From Omphiscola glabra (Eukaryota; Mollusca; Gastropoda; Lymnaeidae): a DNA stretch of 64,000 nt. Positions 55,910 to 64,000 of the stretch are shown here, piece by piece. Positions within the stretch are counted from its first letter, which is position 1, and the number at the start of each line of letters is the position of its first letter. Location of the stretch: assembly GCA_964017045.1 (NCBI GenBank), contig OZ024810.1, forward strand, positions 9,665,562 to 9,729,561, given 5' to 3'. The notes beneath the pieces are model-generated. The model saw only the letters and a list, made by a program, of their open reading frames with translations, was not told where the DNA came from and ran no database searches. A program made the position numbers and the translations under genes.

Positions 55910-56400
55910 TTGGTCTCATCGCCTGGACACTGAGTGAGTTTCAATCTAATCATGGCAATACATTTACAAGTTGCAATTTCCATTATACCAACGCTTCTCA
56001 AAATGGTAGTAAATTGTTTTATTTAAATATATATGTGTTAAAAAATATGATAAATAAAATCAGGTCCCCAGCTGCAACTGCGAGGTTGGATAGACTCATG
56101 TCGGTTCGTCGTACTGGGTGTTCCTGACCAACACCCATCATATGTATAAATGTTGTGTGTTTTGATAGTACCTGACTCAAGATATCATATGTATAAATGA
56201 TTGTAGTGCTACTCTGATAAAAAAAAATGTCGCAAATTTCATCTTCTAAGCCATTGGTTCCAATCCTTTTCTATGCTCTACAACCACTAATTTTATAATC
56301 AAATTTGCAAAATGAACAGCGGAAATAACATGAATTACACACAAAAAATAGACTTGTTTATCAATAATATTCATATCATTAATTACTTCCGGGGCGCCGC
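55910..56400. other. AT-rich non-coding stretch
   Basis: No gene; the phrase CATATGTATAAATG occurs twice (about 56138 and 56187). Confidence 0.4.
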
Positions 56401-56652
56401 TCTGCCGACGACTCGATTTCATCTGCGCATTTTTTTTCAGTTTTCGTAATAGTTCAGAGGTTCTTACAAAGTTTTCATTGGAATCAAGGCGTGTTTAATG
56501 AATTTTATCTACTCTGACTGACAGTCTTGAGTTTTTTTTTTTATCGCGGAGAACGGCGGTTACCTGTATTTTTTTGGACATCGTTGCCATAAACCAAGAC
56601 AAATCTATATCCGCCATTTTGGAAATAACTGAGACGCCGTCCTTGTAAACAA

Positions 56653-56868
56653 ATGGCAAGATCAAAACAACCATTCAAAGACAAATCAGCTACAAACAAG
56701 AGGAGTGACCTTGGAAAGGCAAAACGAGAACTCCGTTCAAACAAAAATCCAAGACTCTGTTCTCACTCAAGAACTCAACAGTCATTCTTACCGCACAATT
56801 ACACGCCGAATGTCTTGCTACAGACTAATTTTAAGGAACAACGAAAAACTCAAACAGCTTTCGAAGTG
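56653..56868 (+). CDS. Small basic ORF, 70 codons, disrupted by a fold-back element
   Basis: ATG at 56653 opens MARSKQPFKDKSATNKRSDL and continues basic and Gln/Asn rich. The region before it holds GGGGCGCCGCTCTGCCGACG and a CCGCCATTTTGG (YY1-like) phrase, as in a promoter. The frame runs into the fold-back element at 56862. The 9-bp target duplication AACAGCTTT on both sides shows the pre-insertion reading ended ..TAF and TAG directly, so the element entered one codon before the stop. Function unknown; it could be a chance ORF. Confidence 0.35.
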
Positions 56869-57339
56869 ACTATTGGTACCCTGGTACCAGAATTGAGAGG
56901 TTGGCAGCGGTGGTTTGGAGCCGGTTCGGTCAGGTTCGTGCGAACCGTTAGTTCAAAAATAAATATGCCTAAAATCAAGTACTAATTTCAAAATAAAAAT
57001 CAAAATTTATACTAACTGCGAACCCTTTGTTACGAATTTGGCAATACACCGCTGGAGGTTGGGGTTAAAAAACGATTCATAATATTATTGTTGGGTTTGT
57101 AAGACCAAATGAGGTATCAAATGAAAGATAATTGAATGGACTATACGTTTGCAAACTTAATTCTTTATTTTCTTCTTTATTTTAGTAAGACTGAAGAATT
57201 AAGATCACAAACGTATAGTCCATTCAATTATCTTTCATTTGATACCAAATTTTGTCTTACAAACCCAACAATAATAGTTTAAACCGTTTTTTAATCCCGA
57301 ACTCTCAATTCTGGTACCCGGGTACCAATAAGTGCAGCC
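56862..57339. mobile_element. Fold-back element copy C, with 9-bp TSD
   Basis: Near-complete palindrome: left arm CGAAGTGACTATTGGTACC.. and right arm ..GGTACCCGGGTACCAATA, with GTTTGTAAGACCAAATGAGG and its complement in the two arms. Flanks AACAGCTTT at 56853-56861 and 57340-57348 are identical. It is itself interrupted by a hAT MITE at 56905-57054. Confidence 0.8.
56905..57054. mobile_element. hAT MITE nested in fold-back copy C, perfect 8-bp TSD
   Basis: Ends CAGCGGTGGTTTGG and CCAATACACCGCTG-like (GGCAATACACCGCTG) are inverted; flanks GAGGTTGG at 56897-56904 and 57055-57062 are identical. 150 bp, no coding sequence. Because the flanking DNA is fold-back arm, the MITE is the younger insertion. 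Confidence 0.85.
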
Positions 57340-57674
57340 AACAGCTTTTTAGGGACTGAAAGAAAATTATATAGGGTGGGTGGGGAAAAAAACCAAAAAC
57401 ATTTCCATTTATTTGGATCAATTAAAAATATCTTATCTTATCGTATCTTATCTCATCATAACTTAAATGTCAATGGCTTCTTTGTTATCATTATCTCAAC
57501 CCCCCCCCCCCCCCCGAAATGCCACCACACAAGACCTAGGTGTGCGAGCGCCCACAGGTTTGGAAACCCTGCTATAAGCTCTTATTGACAAAGCGTAAGT
57601 ACGAATATATTTGTGATCTCAAGGGAAATCATTTCAGTAAAATGAATTTATTATTAGATTCCCTAGACTGGAGT

Positions 57675-59085
57675 TACCGAAAAGACAGGCGTGGACTCAC
57701 CAAAAACACAGGCGCGGATTCAATAAAAAGATAGGCGTAGACTCACCAGTAACACAGGCATGGAGTCACCAAAAAGACAGCCATGGAGTCACCAAAAAGA
57801 CAGGCATGTAGTCACCAAAGAGGAGAGGCACGGGTGTCACCAAAAGACAGGCGTGGAGTCACCAAAGAGGAGAGGCACGGGTGTCACCAAAAAGACAGGC
57901 GTGGAGTCACCAAAGAGGAGAGGCACGGGTGTCACCAAAAAGACAGGCGTAGAGTCACCAAAGAGGAGAGGCACGGGTGTCACCAAAAAAGACAGGCGTA
58001 GAGTCACCAAAAAGGAGAGGCACGGGTGTCACCAAAAAGACAGGCGTAGAGTCACCAAAGAGGAGAGGCACGGGTGTCACAAAAAGACAGGCGTGGAGTC
58101 ACCAAAGAGGAGAGGCACGGGTGTCACCAAAGAGGAGAGGCACGGGTGTCACCAAAAAGACAGGCGTGGAGCCACCAAAGAGGAGAGGCACGGGTGTCAC
58201 CAAAAAGACAGGCGTAGAGTCACCAAAGAGGAGAGGCACGGGTGTCACCAAAGAGACAGGTGTAGAGTCACCAAAGAGGAGAGGCACGGGTATCACCAAA
58301 AAGACAGGCGTAGAGTCACCAAAGAGGAGAGGCACGGGTGTCACCAAAAAGACAGGCGTAGAGTCACCAAAGAGGAGAGGCACGGGTGTCACCAAAAATA
58401 ACAGCCATGAAGTCCCAAAAAGAAAGGCATGTAGTCACCAAAGAGGAGAGGCACGGGTGTCACCAAAAAGACAGGCGTAGAGTCACCAAAGAGGAGAGGC
58501 ACGGGTGTCCCAAAAAGACAGGCGTGGAGTCACCAAAGAGGAGAGGCACGGGTGTCACCAAAGAGGAGAGGCACGGGTGTCACCAAAAAGACAGGCGTGG
58601 AGCCACCAAAAAGGAGAGGCACGGGTGTCACCAAAAAGACAGGCGTAGAGTCACCAAAGAGGAGAGGCACGGGTGTCACCAAAGAGACAGGCGTAGAGTC
58701 ACCAAAGAGGAGAGGCACGGGTGTCACCAAAAAGACAGGCGTAGAGTCACCAATGAGGAGAGGCACGGGTGTCACCAAAAAGACAGGCGTAGAGTCACCA
58801 AAGAGGAGAGGCACGGGTGTCACCAAAAAGACAGGCGTAGAGTCACCAACGAGGAGAGGCACGGGTGTCACCAAAAATAACAGCCATGGAGTCCCAAAAA
58901 GAAAGGCATGTAGTTACCAAAGAGGAGAGGCACGGGAGTCACCAAAAAGACAGGCGTAGAGTCACCAAAGAGTAGAGGCACGGGTGTCACATAAAAGACA
59001 GCCATGGAGTCACCAAAAAGACAGGCATGTAGTCACCAAAGAGGAGAGGCACGGGTGTCACCAAAAAGACAGGCGTGGAGTCGTC
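57675..59085. repeat. 48-bp minisatellite, about 28 units, with higher-order duplication
   Basis: Units ACCAAAGAGGAGAGGCACGG plus GTGTCACCAAAAAGACAGGC and GTAGAGTC. A variant stretch (AACAGCCATGGAGTCCC.. AAAGGCATGTAG) recurs at about 58400 and 58875, 475 bases apart, so a ten-unit block was copied. All reading frames are partly open on both strands; the ORFs are artefacts. Confidence 0.95.
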
Positions 59086-59214
59086 TAGTTTATTTTGATA
59101 AAAATTACATCTCACAATTTCATAAAATGTTACACCACATTGACGCCATTTATTTTACGTATAATTTCTAGATTGTACGTCATCACGTCCCACTCTAAAC
59201 CACGTAAGACACTT

Positions 59215-59450
59215 GAAGTACTGTATTCTGCCGACGTACTGTATACTGCCGATGTACTGTATACTGCCGATGTACTGTATACTGCCGATGTACTGTGTAC
59301 TGCCGATGTACTGTATACTGCCGATGTACTGTATACTGCCGACGTACTGTGTACTGCCGATGTACTGTGTACTGCCGACGTACTGACTACTGCCGATGTA
59401 TTGTATACTTCCGATGTACTGTATACTGCCGATGTATTGTATACTAAGAG
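59215..59450. repeat. 18-bp minisatellite (TGTACTGTATACTGCCGA), about 13 units
   Basis: Units differ at two positions (gatgtac/gacgtac, gtatac/gtgtac). Each contains the near-palindrome GTATAC. Non-coding. Confidence 0.9.
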
Positions 59451-59865
59451 TACACACGACATAATGTAATAAGATAAATAACCTGATTAGCATATTTGCA
59501 CGTGGGGACCCCCCCCGGGGACCCCCCCCCCCACCCCCCTCCCCAGGGTATCCGCCACATCCACAGCTCCACAGAACTGGCAACATTATTTCCTGTTGTA
59601 CTAATTATGATGCTGTTAGGTTATTCACAACAGTCCCTCCCTCTCTCTCTCTCTCTCTCTCCTGCCTATCCATAATAGCAGATGATAATCCGTGTTGGGG
59701 ACGTGCGAATATCATCCCTTGTGTATCCTGGGTATTTGGTTATGTACTCTTTTTCTGAAGCAGAATATCATTCGGAAAGGTCATTAACGTGTTGGGTCTT
59801 TTCATTTAAAATTCATCATCTTGTTGTGTTTTATATATTTTAGTTTATTGTAAAACGAGAAGTGC

Positions 59866-60750
59866 AAGTTGTTAATAGTGTAGTGCAGTGGTTCTCAAAG
59901 TGGACTCGCACAGGGAGCACTGAACGGCTTCGGATATATATAAAACGAGAAATCCAAGTTGTCAATAGTGTAGTGCGGTGGTTCTCAGAGTGGACTCGCA
60001 CAGGGAGCACTGAACGGCTTCGGATATATATATAAAACGAGAAATCCAAGTTGTCAATAGTGTAGTGCGGTGGTTCTCAAAGTGGACTCGCATAGGAAGA
60101 ACTGAAAGACTTCGGAGATATATAAAAGGAGAAATCCAAGTTGTTAATAGTGTAGTGCAGTGGTTCTCAGAGTGGACTCGCACAGGGAGCACTGAACGGC
60201 TTCGGATATATATAAAACGAGAAATCCAAGTTGTCAATAGTGTAGTGCGGTGGTTCTCAAAGTGGACTCGCATAGGAAGAACTGAAAGACTTCGGAGATA
60301 TATAAAACGAGAAATCCAAGTTGTTAATAGTGTAGTGCGGTGGTTCTCAAAGTGGACTCGCATAGGAAGAACTGAAAGACTTCGGAGATATATAAAACGA
60401 GAAATCCAAGTTGTTAATAGTCTAGTGCAGTGGTTCTCATAGTGGACTCGCACAGGGAGCACTGAACGGCTTCGGATATATATAAAACGAATAATCCAAG
60501 TTGTCAATAGTGTAGTGCGGTGGTTCTCAGAGTGGACTCGCACAGGGAGCACTGAACGGCTTCGGATATATATAAAACGAGAAATCCAAGTTGTCAATAG
60601 TGTAGTGCGGTGGTTCTCAGAGTGGACTCGCATAGGAAGAACTGAAAGACTTCGGAGATATATAAAACGAGAAATCCAAGTTGTTAATAGTGTAGTGCAG
60701 TGGTTCTCAAAGTGGCCTCGCATAGGGAGCGCTGAACGGCTTCGGAGACA
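59866..60750. repeat. 90-bp satellite carrying a hAT-like terminus in each unit, about 10 units
   Basis: Each unit contains GTGCAGTGGTTCTCAAAGTG or GTGCGGTGGTTCTCAGAGTG, i.e. a hAT-type end, then CTTCGGATATATATAAAACG. Two variants alternate (CAGGGAGCACTGAACGG and TAGGAAGAACTGAAAGA), giving a 180-270 bp higher-order pattern. Confidence 0.9.
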
Positions 60751-61327
60751 TATCAGAATAAACTGGGTGTCAGCGAAGTGACTCTAATAAGGGACTTAAG
60801 AGAATTTTAACAATAATACTCTTTTTAATATAAATTCAAAATTTTTTAAGGAACATTTATAAGAACTGGTTTGATCGTCAGCATTGAGTCAAATTCTAAT
60901 GGGACCCGGGTGCGAATGGCGGCGCTGCGTGTCCGGGTCCATTTTGACTAAATGCCATTCGAATGTCATTTGTGGTCGTTTATTTTAGTTAAACTGAAGA
61001 ATTAAGTTCACAAACGTATAGTCCATTAAATTATCTTTCATTTGATACCTCATTTTGTCATACACTTACAAGCCCAACAATAATATTTTAAATAGTTTTT
61101 TAATCTCAACCTCTCACTTCTGGTACCCAGGTGCGAATAGCCACTTCGATTTGGTAATGTTCTGAGTCCATGGACTCAAGGCTAAGAATATAATATGGGA
61201 AGAACATCAGAGCGCAGTGAGCATGTTATGGTAGCATGGATACAAGCGCTATATAAATATTCAATCAAAAAGAAAAAAAACGAAGAAAGTGGTGTACCAT
61301 CTGGGTCAAAAAGACTGGGAACCGCTG
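59886..61327. mobile_element. hAT-like element whose left end became a satellite
   Basis: Left end CAGTGGTTCTCAAAGTGG (59886) and right end ..GTCAAAAAGACTGGGAACCGCTG (phrase GACTGGGAACCGCTG, ending 61327) match the two ends of hAT MITEs such as CAGTGGTTCTCAAA..GGGAACC(A/C)CTG. No clear 8-bp TSD. The interior holds the 90-bp satellite and fold-back copy D. Confidence 0.45.
60880..61152. mobile_element. Fold-back element copy D (centre plus right arm)
   Basis: Starts near TCTAATGGGACCCGGGTGCG, has the same GC-rich centre as copy A (GAATGGCGGCG, CCGGGTCCATTTTGAC), then the inverted arm with ATAGTCCATTAAATTATC and the end GGTACCCAGGTGCGAATAGC. The left arm is missing. Confidence 0.75.
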
Positions 61328-61329
61328 GA

Positions 61330-62095
61330 TTAATTTAAGCTGTCGATCGAGGTTAAGCTTCCCAAGATGTAAAAAAAAAAAAAAAAGGGGGGGGGGCACA
61401 AACAAAGAGGGGCGGATGAAAAAGACAATCGATCCTCAGATGCGCATGTCGACTTGTCCTCCACGCATTAAGTAAGCTTCATCATACGCCAATCAATTAT
61501 GATTAGCCACGCCTTTAGATCAACAGATTTCACGCCAAGTTAAGTAAAAGCTACTAATCCTAATAAACCTTCACATGAAGTGGGTAATTCATGGAAATAC
61601 AGCGATGGAAATAAGGAGAAGTTCAGAGATTAAACGACATATCCTCCACTACAAATTGCTTCCAAGGAACCACACAAAGGAAGCGCTGCCTCCGGTAGCG
61701 TTGAAAGAATCGATACTATAGTGGTGGTGGAGTCTTACATTTTGGAGTCGGGGTTTTTTTAAAAGTTACTTTGGCTTATGAATGCTAAAACTAAAACGTC
61801 TGTAACGAAAAATAGCTGAATTCATTATACATTCAAACAATCAATCAATTGTCACTGACAGATTGAGCATTTTTTTTTATTTTATAAAATGACTGCTTTT
61901 TTAGTTTCAGTGATACTATTAAGTTTTATGTTAAAATGCTATAGATTGAAACCTATCGTCTTTAATAAAAAAATGTATCCATATGTCTAAAAGTACTACA
62001 CGAAAAATGTAATAAAACACCATTTCCGTCTATTTGCATCAGTAAAAGAATCTTATCTTATCACTATACGAACATCAAAGGGTGTAATTTTGATA
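61330..62095. other. Non-coding stretch before gene E exon
   Basis: An A/G homopolymer block lies near 61370-61398. No gene or repeat array recognised. Confidence 0.4.
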
Positions 62096-62098
62096 CAG

Positions 62099-62372
62099 CT
62101 ATCGGAGACAGATTCGCAGAATTGTAGCCACAATCATAGATCTCTGAGACCACAGTTCAGTTGACACTGTCCACGTAGGGGCATATTGGTTCATTAACAC
62201 AGACATGCGAAAACCTGAGGTCTGCTTCGAATCAATAGAAACAAATATAGACAAAACGGGAGGAATCAATACAAGGACAAAAGCCGGGGTAATTATTGCC
62301 AGCCTGACTTCTAGGGAACCTGGTGAAGCAATGAATGGGGAAGAATTGTGTCCAGAATGTTGTGTAGGCGCA
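62099..62372 (+). CDS. Gene E exon
   Basis: Donor GGCGCA|gtaagtgg begins at 62373, phase 0. The frame reads back through GEAMNGEELCPECCVGA, NTRTKAGVIIASLTSREP, CFESIETNIDKTGG and VHVGAYWFINTDMRKPEV. Two acceptors are possible: gatacag ending 62098 (phase 2, but TGA at 62145-62147) or gaccacag ending 62155 (phase 2, no stop). Composition is that of a soluble domain with a C-x2-CC end. Not recognised. The minus strand is open too, as expected for an antisense shadow, so the strand choice rests on the donor and composition. Confidence 0.5.
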
Positions 62373-62695
62373 GTAAGTGGATGGAGGGAGTGGGGAATGC
62401 ACATAATGCTTTGTAGGCGCAGTAAGTGGATGGAGAGAATGGGGAATACAGATAATGTGCAGGCGCAGTAAGTGGATGGCGAGAATGGGGAATACACATA
62501 ATGTTGTGTAGGCGCAGTAAGTGGATGGAGGGAATGGGGAATACACATAATGTTGTGTAGTCGCAGTAAGTGGATGGAGGGAATGGGGAATACACATAAT
62601 GTTGTGTAGGCGCAGTAAGTGGATGGAGGGAATGGGGAATACACATAATGTTGTGTAGGCGCAGTAAGTGGATGGAGGGAATGGGGAATACAAGA
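62355..62695. repeat. About 48-bp minisatellite built on the gene E splice donor, 7 units
   Basis: Units repeat the last 13 exon bases and donor, TGTTGTGTAGGCGCA|GTAAG, then TGGATGGAGGGAATGGGGAA and TACACATAA. Each unit keeps GCGCAGTAAGTGG, a strong 5' splice-site match. The first copy is the exon end itself. Confidence 0.9.
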
Positions 62696-62759
62696 GGTGG
62701 AATGAACATAAAAGATGGATGTAACAATGTGAATGGACATAGTGATGTTGTACAAATGG

Positions 62760-63225
62760 ATTGGTGGGTTGATGTAGAGTGTAGAGGAAGTGGAGTAATG
62801 GATGGGGAATTGATGTAGAGGGAGTGGAGTAATGGACGGGGGATTGTAGAGGGAGTGGAGTAATAATGGGTGGTGGGTTGATGTAGTGGGAGTGGGGTAA
62901 AGGATATGTGGACTGATGTAGATGGAGTTAAGTATTCAATAGATGTATAGAATGAAAGATGATATAACGATACGTTGTTTTTTATAATGATAGAAAGGAG
63001 CAAAACATAGTGAAGAGAGAGTGCAGTAGTCGTTGAATGTAATGGTAAAGAGAGAGTGCAGTAGTGGATGGATGTAATGGTGAATAGAGAGAGTGCGGTA
63101 GAGGATGGATATAATGGTGAAGAGAGAGTGCAGTAGTGGATGGATGTAACGGTGAAGAGAGAGTGCGGTAGTGGATGAATGTAATGGTGAATAGAGAGAG
63201 TGCGGTAGTGGATGGATGTAAAGAT
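62760..63225. repeat. Two short arrays (GTAGAGGGAGTGGAGTAATG; GAGAGAGTGCAGTAGTGGAT)
   Basis: The first (62760-62930) has four degenerate units of about 40 bases; the second (63025-63225) has about five units of 37-39 bases. Minus-strand ORFs over them (His/Ser/Leu/Pro rich) are artefacts. Confidence 0.75.
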
Positions 63226-63489
63226 GTGAATATAAGTGGATCATGTTGTCCTAAATAGAGTTTGCCGAGTGTACATTATTTCATAATTATTTAATGGGCC
63301 ATTAAAATAAAAGGTCTCATGTCCACATATAACGGTCACATAGATATAAAGCATCTTGTCCATCAATAGAGACGATGCGTTACCCCAATTCTTACAACCA
63401 ATACTTCTACCCTGTCTCTTCGGTGCCTTCTACACTACTGGTCCGTCATAACATATGTGTTGTTGTACCTAAGAGATGTACCTATCTAA

Positions 63490-63775
63490 TTTTGTACCTA
63501 TATGTTGGTGTACCAATCTGTTGTACCAATCTGTTGTTGTACCTATCTGTTGGTGTACCAATCTGTTGTTGTACCTATCTGTTGGTGTACCAATCTGCTG
63601 TTGTACCTATCTGTTGTTGTACCAATCTGTTATTGTATCAATCTAATGTTGCACCAATCTGATGTTGTACCGATCAGATGTTGTACCTATGTGATGTTGT
63701 ACCTATCTGATATTGTAACCATCTAATGCTGTACTAATCTGAAGCTGTGCCTGTCGGATGTTGTACCGTTTTACC
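63490..63775. repeat. 15/16-bp repeat (CTGTTGTTGTACCAAT), about 17 units
   Basis: Units CTGTTGTTGTACCTAT/CCAAT change gradually to CTGATGTTGTACCGAT toward the right. Non-coding. Confidence 0.85.
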
Positions 63776-64000
63776 TACTCGATGGTTTGAGCATTCGTCC
63801 TAATCGCTGTCGATGGTATCTAAGTAATTCAGATTAATGTCCCTTAATGTAAGGGGAGTTAAGACTCGTTTCATGTTTGACCTGGTCTTCAAACGCAAGC
63901 GATTAGTGGGTGATGTGTAGTTGGTGGTATGGGGGGTGGTCGACATGGGATGGGTGGAAAGGAGTGGGTGGCATGGGGTGGGTGGCATGGGGTGGTCGAC

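Noticed and set aside
54819..56127. Three overlapping plus-strand ORFs of 342-411 codons (Ser/Leu/Val/Cys rich)
   Set aside because: They are the three frames of one 13/15-bp array without stop codons. No splice sites, signal or domain, and all frames are equally open.
57760..58959. Basic repeat ORFs on both strands
   Set aside because: 48-bp minisatellite read in every frame; frames break where units lose a base.
62099..63003. Minus-strand ORFs of 150-230 codons (His/Pro/Tyr/Leu rich)
   Set aside because: Most of the length is the 48-bp and following arrays; the end overlaps gene E antisense.
1..64000. tRNA, rRNA or snRNA genes
   Set aside because: I looked for cloverleaf A/B boxes and conserved rRNA words and found none I could support by eye.

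Overview
The window reads as nuclear DNA of an animal. Short exons with GT..AG borders and matching phases sit in long AT-rich introns. The rest is filled with eukaryotic transposon classes (LINE remnants, hAT-type elements and MITEs, fold-back elements, a Helitron 3' end, LTR-like repeats), many long G/C homopolymers and an exceptional number of minisatellites. A gastropod mollusc is my best guess from this mix, but that is inference; nothing here proves the taxon. I see no bacterial operons, CRISPR, rRNA or tRNA genes.

Left part (1-24 kb). A LINE fragment opens the window on the minus strand, and a second copy of the same family lies in plus orientation at 21.4-22.6 kb. A small plus-strand gene (gene D, 2688-4524) starts just after an NRF-1-type palindrome. 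An exon-like piece at 1825-1961 could be the 5' end of gene A or of something else. A minus-strand exon pair (gene C) lies at 13.5 and 10.9 kb. The rest is minisatellites (29-bp units at 6.6-7.1 kb, 28-bp units at 12.3-13.0 kb), non-LTR retrotransposon 3' ends, a hAT transposase relic at 15.2 kb, and a three-level transposon nest at 18.4-19.7 kb.

Middle (23.7-32.9 kb). Gene A is the best-supported gene: at least eight plus-strand exons from 24.2 to 31.7 kb, seven of them phase 0 at both ends, encoding about 718 residues from the first usable Met. It has a FLYWCH-like W-x-C-x4-C segment, long Ser-rich acidic stretches, an 11-residue coding minisatellite and a Leu/acidic patch like a transactivation motif. 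I read it as a probable nuclear regulator of unknown identity. Its 3' UTR carries an 18-bp minisatellite and a hAT MITE with a perfect 8-bp target duplication.

Right part (33-64 kb). Genes are sparse. Gene B (minus strand, exons at 45.4, 44.8 and 43.9 kb) encodes the C-terminus of a Cys-patterned, probably GPI-anchored surface protein, with one four-Cys module per exon. Gene E is a single plus-strand exon ending at 62372. A 70-codon ORF at 56653 is hit by a fold-back element one codon before its stop. About twenty-five unrelated minisatellites (9 to 90-bp units) occupy much of 43-64 kb; I count roughly 12 kb of arrays in the whole window. Very long ORFs in these arrays are by-products of stop-free repeat units.

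Most notable pattern: at least three arrays (gene B exon 2, gene B exon 1, gene E) begin exactly at an exon/5' splice-site junction and repeat the exon end together with the donor, producing rows of GTAAGT/GTGAGT/GTCAGT-like sites. Tandem amplification seems to have been seeded on splice donors.
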